DNA of 55,638 nt from UBA10427 sp003500135 (GTDB taxonomy: Bacteria; Bacteroidota; Bacteroidia; Cytophagales; Cyclobacteriaceae), in contig CAWZYQ010000006.1 of the NCBI GenBank assembly GCA_963966275.1, forward strand, positions 1-55,638, written 5' to 3'. Positions 33,873 to 41,747 of the stretch are shown here, piece by piece. The translations under genes were made by a program, and so were the position numbers. Every line of letters starts with the position of its first letter. Position 1 is the first letter of the stretch. The notes under the pieces were generated by a model. The model was not told the origin of the DNA and did no database searches. It saw only the letters and a program-made list of their open reading frames with translations.

Positions 33873-35846
33873 ATGACCCAATTCAATAAAATATTAGTAG
33901 CCAATAGAGGCGAAATCGCTTGTCGGATCATCCGTTCCATACGAGAATCAGGGTGCACTCCTGTTGCTGTTTTTGCCAAAGATGAGCGAAATGCCCTTCA
34001 TGTTAAACTTGCCGTTGAATCGTACAGCTTAGGTTCGGGCAGGCTTACTGAAACCTATCTCAATCAGCAAAAAATAATTGACCTTGCTAAAAAGTCAGGG
34101 GCACAAGCCATACATCCGGGCTACGGTTTCCTTTCGGAAAACGAGGAATTTGCACGTAAATGCAGCGATGAAGGCCTGATTTTCATCGGTCCCCCGGCGG
34201 AGGCCATACAGCTTATGGGCAACAAGGTAGCTGCACGAAACACGGCAGAATCTGCCGGTGTACCCATACTAAAAGGAATAGAAGGCGACCGGGATGCGCT
34301 ATTAAAACAGAAGGCTGGATTGCCCTATCCGGTTTTGATCAAGGCAGCAGCAGGTGGAGGAGGAAAGGGTATGCGTAAGGTTCTCCATGCATCAGACTTC
34401 GAAGAGGCTTTAGATGCCACTATTCGAGAAGCAAGCAGTTATTTTGGTAACGGACAGGTATTTATTGAGCGCTTCATTGAAAATCCCAGACATGTTGAAG
34501 TGCAAGTTATGGGAGATCAACATGGAAATGTGGTTCATCTCTTTGAAAGGGAATGCACGCTTCAGAGGCGGCATCAGAAAATCATTGAAGAAGCCCCTTC
34601 GCCAACTATAAGCGAATCAACAAGGGAAAAGATGACAGATGCTGCGGTAGCCCTGGCAAAACAAGTAGGATACTTCAGCGCCGGCACTGTGGAATTTTTG
34701 GTGGATGAAGCACAAAACTTTTATTTTCTTGAAATGAATACCCGTATTCAGGTAGAGCATCCTGTAACGGAATTCATTACAGGCAAAGATCTGGTTAGAG
34801 AACAAATAAATGTGGCACAAGGGAAAAAGCTATCATTTCAACAATCTGAATTAGCCATAAACGGACATGCCATCGAATGCCGGGTATATGCAGAGGACCC
34901 TTCACAAGATTTCATTCCATCTCCGGGTGAAATCATCGGTTTGCATTTTCCTGAATTTCCAGAACTCCGCATGGATACCTTTACTCATGAACCTACAACG
35001 GTGCAAAGTCATTATGACCCAATGATTGCCAAGGTAATTCAGTACGGCGAAGACCGGTCAACAGTAATCGATAAGATGGTAATGGCGCTTTCAGATACTT
35101 CGGTGCAAGGAATTAAAACGAATGTGCCATTTCTTTTAGCGCTTTTGCAGCACAGTGATTATCTGAATAATCAGATTTCAACCCATTATATAGATGATCA
35201 TCTCAAAGAAATCAATGAAAAAGTCGAAGAGCTTGCCGGCAAACAACCAGTGGAGGTCCTTTTGGCCACCATGCTTGTTCTGAAAAGCTCGGGCGATAAT
35301 AAACTAAATATTTGGAATGAAATTGGTTTCTGGCGCCAAACGAGGTCATTAAAGGTAGACCTGGAGGGAAAAACATACGAAATTCATCGAATGCTGTTGG
35401 CCCGTAATGAAATCCAATTTGAATACAACGATAACCCAATAAGTTTTCATATCAGGCACAAACATGAAAATGTAATGGTACTCGAAAACAAGGAAAGTAT
35501 TCACCAAGTATTTTTTAGTAAAGACCAAAAGGGGCAAACACTACTGAGTACGAATGGTTTCAGTTTTACACTCAACACGAGCGACAACCTTCAATCGTAC
35601 AATTTTTCATACGCTTTCGAAGATGATTCTTCGGATAAAAAGGTAACAGCGCCAATGCACGGTTCTGTTGTGAAACTTTTATGCCAGCAGCAGGATGAAG
35701 TGCAGAAAGGCCAAAAACTGATTGTAGTTGAGGCAATGAAAATGGAAAATACCCTGGTAGCGCCTATGAACGGCAAAGTGGTTAAGATCATGGTAAAAGA
35801 AGGTCAACAGGTGGAAAAAGACCAGTTGTTGATTGAGATAGTATAA
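33873..35846 (+). CDS. Acyl-CoA carboxylase biotin carboxylase/BCCP subunit (methylcrotonyl-CoA carboxylase alpha)
   Basis: This 657-residue protein makes carboxybiotin from bicarbonate and ATP and carries the biotin. The biotin carboxylase core occupies about 1-445: FNKILVANRGEIACRII, IHPGYGFLSENEEFA, ATP-grasp KAAAGGGGKGMRKV, and EMNTRIQVEHPVTE. A poorly conserved middle (about 450-580) is followed by the biotinyl domain, with the biotinylated Lys in VEAMKMENTLVAP. ATG 33873 was chosen because conserved sequence begins right after it (MTQFNKILVANRG). An in-frame ATG at 33828 would overlap the hydratase gene. It pairs with the carboxyltransferase two genes upstream. Confidence 0.94.
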   Translation: MTQFNKILVANRGEIACRIIRSIRESGCTPVAVFAKDERNALHVKLAVESYSLGSGRLTETYLNQQKIIDLAKKSGAQAIHPGYGFLSENEEFARKCSDEGLIFIGPPAEAIQLMGNKVAARNTAESAGVPILKGIEGDRDALLKQKAGLPYPVLIKAAAGGGGKGMRKVLHASDFEEALDATIREASSYFGNGQVFIERFIENPRHVEVQVMGDQHGNVVHLFERECTLQRRHQKIIEEAPSPTISESTREKMTDAAVALAKQVGYFSAGTVEFLVDEAQNFYFLEMNTRIQVEHPVTEFITGKDLVREQINVAQGKKLSFQQSELAINGHAIECRVYAEDPSQDFIPSPGEIIGLHFPEFPELRMDTFTHEPTTVQSHYDPMIAKVIQYGEDRSTVIDKMVMALSDTSVQGIKTNVPFLLALLQHSDYLNNQISTHYIDDHLKEINEKVEELAGKQPVEVLLATMLVLKSSGDNKLNIWNEIGFWRQTRSLKVDLEGKTYEIHRMLLARNEIQFEYNDNPISFHIRHKHENVMVLENKESIHQVFFSKDQKGQTLLSTNGFSFTLNTSDNLQSYNFSYAFEDDSSDKKVTAPMHGSVVKLLCQQQDEVQKGQKLIVVEAMKMENTLVAPMNGKVVKIMVKEGQQVEKDQLLIEIV

Positions 35847-35870
35847 ACAACCATAATCCAAAAACAAGAG

Positions 35871-37013
35871 ATGCACATAAAAGAAGAACATAATCTGATT
35901 CGTCAATCTGTCCGCGATTTTGCTGAACAGGTCATTCATCCAAAAGCACAGGAACTAGATGAAAAGGCTCAGTTCTCTGAGGATATCACCCGTCAAATGG
36001 GTGAAATGGGCCTCATGGGTATGGTGATTCCCAAAAAATACGGCGGGCAGGAAATGGACTATTTATCTTATATCATTGCTGTGGAGGAGTTAGCCAGGAT
36101 TGATAGTTCTCAGGCGGCCACTATTGCAGCTCACAATTCTCTTGGAATAGGACCAATCTATTATTTCGGAAATGAAATACAAAAGGAAAAGTATCTTCCT
36201 CAGCTTTGTACCGGCGAAAAACTATGGGCCTTTGGACTTACAGAGCCCAATGCAGGCTCCGATTCGAGAGGGTCGAAAACCACAGCCAATTTAGAATCCG
36301 GAAAGTGGGTGATCAATGGATCCAAAATTTTCATTACCAACGGGTCTTCCAAAATGTCTGCCGGAGCCTCGGTTCAGACGATTTCCGGCCGAAAGGAAGA
36401 TGGAAGAAAGGAATATTCCTGTATCATAGTAGAAAAGGGCACCAAAGGATTTACTTCGAGAACCATGAAGGGTAAAATGCTTTGGAGAGCCTCCGATACG
36501 TCGGAATTATTCTTTGATAATTGCACGGTTCCCGAGGAAAATCTATTAGGCCAAAGGGGTAACGGATCGAAGATTATGCTTAGCACACTCGATCGAGGCA
36601 GGTTGTCCATTGGCGCTATGGGACTCGGGTTGGCCCAGGGGGCTTATGAACTGGCGTTAAAATATGCCAAAGAGCGCCATCAGTTCGGTCAGGCCATAGG
36701 CAAGTTTCAGGCAATAGCCTTTAAAATATCCGATATGGCGACCAAAATTGAAGCGGCACGGCGACTGCTGTACCACGCCTGCTGGCTGGTGGATACTGGA
36801 CAACCGTTTAGCAAAGAAGCAGCAATGGCCAAATTGTACTGCTCGGAGGTTGCTCGTGAGGTGGCTGATGAAGCTGTACAGGTACACGGCGGATACGGTT
36901 TAATGAAAGATTATGACATAGAAAGGTTCTACCGCGATCAACGAATTCTTCAAATAGGAGAAGGCACCTCTGAAATCCAGAGGTTGGTGATCTCCAGACA
37001 TTTGGGTATTTAA
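35871..37013 (+). CDS. Acyl-CoA dehydrogenase of the leucine operon (assigned isovaleryl-CoA dehydrogenase by context)
   Basis: This 380-residue flavoprotein has the usual three domains (LTEPNAGSDSRGSKTTA, WVINGSKIFITNGS, RHQFGQAIGKFQAIAF, VQVHGGYGLMKDYDIERFYRD). By position it should oxidise isovaleryl-CoA to 3-methylcrotonyl-CoA. However, the catalytic Glu is at the short/medium-chain position (QIGEGTSEIQ). The site where isovaleryl-CoA dehydrogenases carry theirs (DLERL) reads DRGRL. The substrate is therefore less certain than the context suggests; a 2-methyl-branched or straight short-chain acyl-CoA is possible. The TAA overlaps the ATG of the lyase gene. Confidence 0.85.
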   Translation: MHIKEEHNLIRQSVRDFAEQVIHPKAQELDEKAQFSEDITRQMGEMGLMGMVIPKKYGGQEMDYLSYIIAVEELARIDSSQAATIAAHNSLGIGPIYYFGNEIQKEKYLPQLCTGEKLWAFGLTEPNAGSDSRGSKTTANLESGKWVINGSKIFITNGSSKMSAGASVQTISGRKEDGRKEYSCIIVEKGTKGFTSRTMKGKMLWRASDTSELFFDNCTVPEENLLGQRGNGSKIMLSTLDRGRLSIGAMGLGLAQGAYELALKYAKERHQFGQAIGKFQAIAFKISDMATKIEAARRLLYHACWLVDTGQPFSKEAAMAKLYCSEVAREVADEAVQVHGGYGLMKDYDIERFYRDQRILQIGEGTSEIQRLVISRHLGI

Positions 37014-37870
37014 TGGGAAAAGCAGAGGTAAAAATAATTGAATGCCCCAGAGATGCCATGCAGGGCATAAAAAAGCCTATTCCAACTTCCTGGAAAGTGC
37101 AATACATCAATGCTTTGCTGGAAGTAGGTTTTGATACCATTGATTTCGGAAGTTTTGTTTCCCCGAAGGCAATTCCCCAAATGGCCGATACCTCAGAGGT
37201 ACTTGAACAATTAAATTTATCAAAATCATCCTCCGGTCTTTTGGCAATCGTGGCGAACCAAAGGGGGGGACAGGAAGCATGTCGAAAGTCTGAAATTGAA
37301 TATATTGGCTATCCTTACAGCATTTCGCCGACATTTTTAAAGCGAAATATAAATAAGGATACAACCGAAGCTTTTGAAATTGCTTTAGACCTGAAAAAAA
37401 TGGCCGATGAGCATCAAAAAGCATTGGTGGTGTATATTTCAATGGCTTTTGGCAATCCATACAGCGACGAATGGGGTATCGATCTACTTCGGGAGCATAC
37501 CGGTAAACTGGTGGAAAATGGAATTAACATTATTTCTATTTCCGATACGGTAGGAATTGCAGATCCGGATAAAGTGCACCACGTTTTTGATTCACTTTTA
37601 AAAAAATTCCGAGAGATTGAATTTGGCTTACATCTGCATACAACTTCTAAAGCCTGGTATGAAAAGATAGATGCAGCCTATCTGGCTGGATGCAGGCGAT
37701 TTGATAGTGTGCTAAACGGGTTGGGTGGTTGCCCTATGGCGGGCCCCGATCTTGTTGGAAATGTGAGGACCACCGATCTGCTACAATACTTTGAAGATAA
37801 AGGAATACAAACGGGCATCGACGCCGAAAAATTATTGGTTGCCGCAGAGCTAGCCAAAAACATGATTTAA
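37013..37870 (+). CDS. Hydroxymethylglutaryl-CoA lyase (divergent)
   Basis: This 285-residue TIM-barrel lyase splits HMG-CoA into acetyl-CoA and acetoacetate. The metal-binding ECPRDAMQ (usually PRDGLQ), the His pair in FGLHLHTTSKAWY and the catalytic-loop Cys in GLGGCPMAGPDLVGN are present. The strand normally read as IEATSFVSPKWVPQ is IDFGSFVSPKAIPQ here, so the usual Glu is Asp. I take it as a Bacteroidota subtype of the enzyme. The last gene of the leucine operon, it supplies acetoacetate for the CoA transferase of the first two genes. No clear terminator follows. Confidence 0.87.
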   Translation: MGKAEVKIIECPRDAMQGIKKPIPTSWKVQYINALLEVGFDTIDFGSFVSPKAIPQMADTSEVLEQLNLSKSSSGLLAIVANQRGGQEACRKSEIEYIGYPYSISPTFLKRNINKDTTEAFEIALDLKKMADEHQKALVVYISMAFGNPYSDEWGIDLLREHTGKLVENGINIISISDTVGIADPDKVHHVFDSLLKKFREIEFGLHLHTTSKAWYEKIDAAYLAGCRRFDSVLNGLGGCPMAGPDLVGNVRTTDLLQYFEDKGIQTGIDAEKLLVAAELAKNMI

Positions 37871-37941
37871 GTCATTAACATGCCTTTTTTCACCCCTCTA
37901 CCCCTTGCTTTTCATCCTTTTTAAAGGTAGATTTAATACAT

Positions 37942-37960
37942 CTTGCTTACCCAAAGCAAG
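37942..37960 (+). other. Short hairpin in the leader of the EF-G-like gene
   Basis: CTTGCTT (37942-37948) and AAGCAAG (37954-37960) form a 7-bp stem with a 5-base loop, 50 bases before the ATG. No T run follows, so it is not a typical terminator. The gap 37871-38010 shows nothing else except pyrimidine-rich sequence after the lyase stop. Confidence 0.4.
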
Positions 37961-38010
37961 TTATACACATAAACACAATTCTTGGATTTTCCACCTTAAA
38001 AAAAGGCCAT

Positions 38011-40137
38011 ATGAAAGTTTACGATGAAAAGCACATAAAAAACATTGCTCTTGTTGGCGGGGCGAAAAGCGGCAAGACAACGCTTGCCGAAACCATGATG
38101 TTTGAAGCGGGAATCACTAAACGCAGAGGTTCCGTTGAGGATAAAAACACCATCTCGGACTATCACGAAATAGAACACGAGCGCCAGAATTCAATTTATG
38201 CAACTTCCCTTCACACCGAGTGGCGCGATTACAAGATCAATATAATAGACACACCTGGTATGGACGATTTCATGGGAGAAATCGTTTCATCTATGCGTGT
38301 TTCCGATACTTGCGTGGTGTTAATTAATTCACAGCATGGTGTTGAGGTAAGTACCGAGCTGATCTGGAATTACGTTGATAAATTTAAGAAGCCCGTAATT
38401 TTAGCGATGAACCAATTGGATCATCCAAAAGCAAATTTTGAAGCATCATTTGATTCCGTAAAAAAACGATTTGGCAGTCCGGCAATACTCATGCAATACC
38501 CGGTAAATGCAGGCGAGCAGTTTGACTCAATCATCGACTTGCTAAAGATGACGATGTATAAATTCCCGGCAGAAGGTGGTAAGCCGGAAAAGCTACCTAT
38601 CCCGGACGAGGAAAAAGAGCGGGCCAACCAATTGCACAATGAACTCGTGGAAAAAGCTGCTGAAAATGATGAAGAATTGATGGAGCTCTATTTCGAAAAA
38701 GGCGAGCTCGATGAAGATGAGTTGAGAAAAGGGCTGAAAATTGGTATGATGAAGCACGACGTTTTTCCTATTTTTTGCATTTCAGCCAAAAAGAATATGG
38801 GAAGTGGCCGTATGATGGGCTTCATCGACAATGTGGCCCCTGCAGCCATGGAAATGAATCCTGAACTCACCACTGAAGGAGAGAATGTCCCTTGCGATCC
38901 ATCCAAGCCTACTTCAATATTTGTGTTTAAAACTATAGTGGAGCCTTTCCTTGGAAAAATCAACTTTTTCAAAGTTACTTCAGGAGTTTTAAAAGAAGGT
39001 ATGGAGCTGGTAAATAATCAAACCGACACTACCGAACGTTTTGCACAGCTCTATATCATGGACGGCAAGAGCAAGCATCAGGTGGAGCAACTGGTAGCCG
39101 GTGACATTGGTGCATCAGTAAAGCTCAAAAATACCCATACCAACCAGACATTACATGACAATTCAGTAAGTTATGAGTTGGTAAAAATGGATTTCCCTGA
39201 GCCACGCATGCAAACCGCCATTAAGGCTAAAAGTAAACATGACGAAGAAAAATTAGCCGAAGCGCTAAGGGAAATTCACGAAGAAGACCCTACTACCTTC
39301 GTCGAGTTTTCGCGGGAATTGAAACAAATGTTACTTTATGGCCAGGGTGAACTGCATTTTGCGGTTATCGAATGGAAGCTCAATCATATCTACGATATCG
39401 AAGTAGAGTTTCTCAAACCAAAAATCCCGTATCGCGAAACCATACAAAAACCTGCCGATGCCGATTATCGACATAAAAAGCAATCGGGTGGCGCAGGTCA
39501 GTTTGGCGAGGTGTACATGCACATTGAACCCTATATCGAGGGCATGGAAGACCCAAGCGGATACAACATTCGTGGTAAGGAAGTGATCGATCTGGAATGG
39601 GGCGGCAAGCTCGTTTTCTACAACTGTATTGTAGGAGGGGTCATTGATGCACGCTTTATTCCATCTATATTAAAAGGTGTTATGGAGAAAATGGAGGAAG
39701 GCCCGATTACCGGTTCTTACGTCCGTGATGTATGCGTTATGGTATACGACGGTAAAATGCACCCGGTAGATTCTAATGACATCAGCTTTAAGATTGCTGG
39801 CGCACAGGCCTTTAAACAGGCCTTCCAAAAAGCCGATCCAAAAATTCTGGAACCCATCTACGACCTTGAAGTATTGGTGCCCGAAGAATTGATGGGAGAA
39901 GTAATGACTGACCTGCAAACCAGAAGATCAATTATTCAGGGCATGGATTCTAAAGACGGTTTCCAGCAGATCAAGTCAAAAACACCTCTTGCCGAAATGT
40001 ATAAGTATTCTACCGCTCTCAGATCAGTTACCCAGGGTAGGGCAAGCTTCAAAGCGAAGTTTGCCGAATATGCCCCGGTACCTTTTGACATCCAACAAAA
40101 ATTGGCTAAAGAACAAAGTGAACTGGTAGAGGGATAG
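38011..40137 (+). CDS. Elongation factor G-like translational GTPase
   Basis: This 708-residue protein has the full EF-G layout: G domain (about 8-275), domain II, then domains III-V with the domain IV region at about 480-600. GTPase motifs are present: P-loop GGAKSGKT (16-23), DTPG (80-83) and NQLD (134-137). The switch I stretch that reads ERGITI in true EF-G is ERQNSI (57-62). This marks a paralogue group, not the main translocase. Such EF-G-like proteins are common in Bacteroidota, with unclear function (ribosome recycling or stress has been suggested for other paralogues). It stands alone between a long leader and its own terminator. Confidence 0.85.
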   Translation: MKVYDEKHIKNIALVGGAKSGKTTLAETMMFEAGITKRRGSVEDKNTISDYHEIEHERQNSIYATSLHTEWRDYKINIIDTPGMDDFMGEIVSSMRVSDTCVVLINSQHGVEVSTELIWNYVDKFKKPVILAMNQLDHPKANFEASFDSVKKRFGSPAILMQYPVNAGEQFDSIIDLLKMTMYKFPAEGGKPEKLPIPDEEKERANQLHNELVEKAAENDEELMELYFEKGELDEDELRKGLKIGMMKHDVFPIFCISAKKNMGSGRMMGFIDNVAPAAMEMNPELTTEGENVPCDPSKPTSIFVFKTIVEPFLGKINFFKVTSGVLKEGMELVNNQTDTTERFAQLYIMDGKSKHQVEQLVAGDIGASVKLKNTHTNQTLHDNSVSYELVKMDFPEPRMQTAIKAKSKHDEEKLAEALREIHEEDPTTFVEFSRELKQMLLYGQGELHFAVIEWKLNHIYDIEVEFLKPKIPYRETIQKPADADYRHKKQSGGAGQFGEVYMHIEPYIEGMEDPSGYNIRGKEVIDLEWGGKLVFYNCIVGGVIDARFIPSILKGVMEKMEEGPITGSYVRDVCVMVYDGKMHPVDSNDISFKIAGAQAFKQAFQKADPKILEPIYDLEVLVPEELMGEVMTDLQTRRSIIQGMDSKDGFQQIKSKTPLAEMYKYSTALRSVTQGRASFKAKFAEYAPVPFDIQQKLAKEQSELVEG

Positions 40138-40158
40138 AATCGAATTTAATAAAACTTA

Positions 40159-40186
40159 AGGTGTCCTTTCGGGCGCCTTTTTTTAT
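40159..40186 (+). terminator. Intrinsic terminator after the EF-G-like gene
   Basis: AGGTGTCC (40159-40166) pairs with GGGCGCCT (40171-40178), 8 bp with two G-U pairs and a TTTC loop, followed by a T run, 22 bases after the stop codon. The remainder of the gap up to 40280 shows no coding signal. Confidence 0.85.
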
Positions 40187-40280
40187 GATCTAATTTGAAC
40201 CTACATTTCAACATCCCATTATCCTGATTTCATTGTACTGAGCGGTTGATAAAACAAATCGACCATTTGAATAATAAAAA

Positions 40281-40310
40281 TTGTATACGAGGCAATTTGA
40301 AGTATTTTTG
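40281..40310 (+). promoter_or_regulatory. Promoter of the LolD/MacB-like ATPase gene
   Basis: TTG (40281-40283), a spacer of exactly 19 bases, and TATTTTTG (40303-40310) match the Bacteroidota consensus. The start of transcription would fall close to 40317, leaving only about a dozen bases before ATG 40329. This rules out the in-frame TTG at 40281 as a start. Confidence 0.75.
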
Positions 40311-40328
40311 TTTTTAAAAATAAAATGC

Positions 40329-41048
40329 ATGCATTCTATTATCAAGACCAGCGGAATATCCAAAGTTTACCATATGGGTACGGAAACCATCCACGCCCTT
40401 CAAACCATTTCCATTGAAATTGCCAAGGGGGAGTATGTAGCCTTTATGGGCCCTTCAGGATCGGGCAAATCAACCCTGATGAATATTATTGGCTGCCTGG
40501 ATACTCCAACTTCGGGGGAATATGTATTGAATAAAAATAATGTAAGCAACCTTTCTGAAAATGAGTTGGCCGAAATCAGAAATAAAGAAATAGGATTTGT
40601 ATTTCAAACCTTTAACCTGCTTCCCAGGGCCAGCGCGTTGGAAAATGTCGCTTTGCCGCTTGTTTATGCAGGCTATGGTAAATCTGAACGAGATGAAAGG
40701 GCTATGGAGACCCTCGATAGCGTTGGATTGGGCAATCGTGCCCACCATAAACCCAACGAGCTCTCAGGTGGTCAGCGACAGAGGGTTGCCATCGCTCGTG
40801 CATTGGTAAACGATCCCAGTATTATTCTGGCTGACGAACCTACGGGAAACCTGGATTCTAAAACATCCTACGAGATAATGGGATTATTTGAAGAACTCCA
40901 CAAAAAAGGGAATACTATTATCATGGTAACACATGAAGACGATATTGCCCATTACGCACACCGCATCATACGACTGAAAGACGGTCTCATCGAAAAGGAT
41001 GAGGTTAACGAAAACATTATTACTTCCGGTGAGGTTAGTAGCTCATAA
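40329..41048 (+). CDS. ABC transporter ATP-binding protein, LolD/MacB type (orphan)
   Basis: This 239-residue ATPase shows Walker A GPSGSGKSTLM, Q-loop FVFQTFNLLPRASALENVALPL, signature LSGGQRQRVAIARAL, Walker B IILADEPTGNLDSKT and the H-loop VTHEDDIAHYAHRII. The QTFNLLP and ENVALPL parts are typical of the LolD/MacB/SalX group, which works with FtsX-like permeases on lipoproteins, peptides or macrolides. No permease gene is next to it, so the partner is unknown. ATG 40329 is fixed by the promoter directly upstream. Confidence 0.9.
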   Translation: MHSIIKTSGISKVYHMGTETIHALQTISIEIAKGEYVAFMGPSGSGKSTLMNIIGCLDTPTSGEYVLNKNNVSNLSENELAEIRNKEIGFVFQTFNLLPRASALENVALPLVYAGYGKSERDERAMETLDSVGLGNRAHHKPNELSGGQRQRVAIARALVNDPSIILADEPTGNLDSKTSYEIMGLFEELHKKGNTIIMVTHEDDIAHYAHRIIRLKDGLIEKDEVNENIITSGEVSSS

Positions 41049-41129
41049 TTCCTGAATTTTGTTATCAGAAGGGAAAAGAGCCGGGTCTTTCCGGACATAT
41101 CTGTTTTTCTAATAAAATCATTTGATTGG

Positions 41130-41675
41130 ATGAAAATTTATACCAAGACCGGTGATAAAGGAGTAACTTCTTTGCTTGGTGGTACACGGGTTTCTAAAGC
41201 ACATTTGAGAATTGAAGCTTATGGTACGGTGGACGAATTAAATTCCTACCTCGGGTTATTGAGAGACCTCGATCCCGCAGGCAACGCCCCGCTCATTCAA
41301 AACATACAAGACCGATTATTTAGCATAGGCTCGTCGTTGGCAGCTGAAAACGATCGTGCAAAAGAAATGAAACCTGACCTGACCGATTCAGATATAGAAA
41401 GTTTGGAAAAGGCGATTGATCAAATGAATGAAGAATTGCCTCAAATGAAAAACTTTATCATTCCGGGAGGACATGTCAGTGTATCACATTGTCATATTGC
41501 CCGCTGCATATGCCGAAGGGCTGAAAGGCAGGTTATCAGAATGGCGGACGAAGAAGTGGTAGAACCGAATGTGATTATGTATTTAAACAGGCTTTCCGAT
41601 TATTTATTTGTACTGGCACGTTACTGGGGCTTAAAGCTGGACGTAAAAGAGATCCCATGGAGGAGTAAAGGTTGA
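41130..41675 (+). CDS. ATP:cob(I)alamin adenosyltransferase, PduO type
   Basis: This 181-residue enzyme adenosylates cob(I)alamin to make coenzyme B12. The N-terminal ATP-binding motif KIYTKTGDKGVTSLLGGTRV is plain, followed by the helical-bundle core with YGTVDELNSYLG, IPGGHVSVSHCHIARCICRRAER and YLNRLSDYLFVLARYW, all conserved in PduO/MMAB. No B12-dependent enzyme lies in the window; methylmalonyl-CoA mutase is a likely client elsewhere. The 81-base gap upstream has no clear promoter. Confidence 0.94.
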   Translation: MKIYTKTGDKGVTSLLGGTRVSKAHLRIEAYGTVDELNSYLGLLRDLDPAGNAPLIQNIQDRLFSIGSSLAAENDRAKEMKPDLTDSDIESLEKAIDQMNEELPQMKNFIIPGGHVSVSHCHIARCICRRAERQVIRMADEEVVEPNVIMYLNRLSDYLFVLARYWGLKLDVKEIPWRSKG

Positions 41676-41684
41676 AAAATTGCG

Positions 41685-41714
41685 TTGTAAAGCGAAATAA
41701 AAATGTTAATTTTG
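41685..41714 (+). promoter_or_regulatory. Promoter of ilvE
   Basis: TTG (41685-41687), a 19-base spacer and TAATTTTG (41707-41714) are a full match to the Bacteroidota promoter, 33 bases before the ilvE ATG. It begins only 10 bases after the adenosyltransferase stop, so ilvE is transcribed separately. Confidence 0.78.
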
Positions 41715-41747
41715 ATTACTATTTGAAATTTTATATGCTTTACTCCA

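Noticed and set aside
40281..40328. N-terminal extension of the ABC ATPase from TTG 40281
   Set aside because: This TTG is the -33 element of a complete promoter; the start must be ATG 40329.
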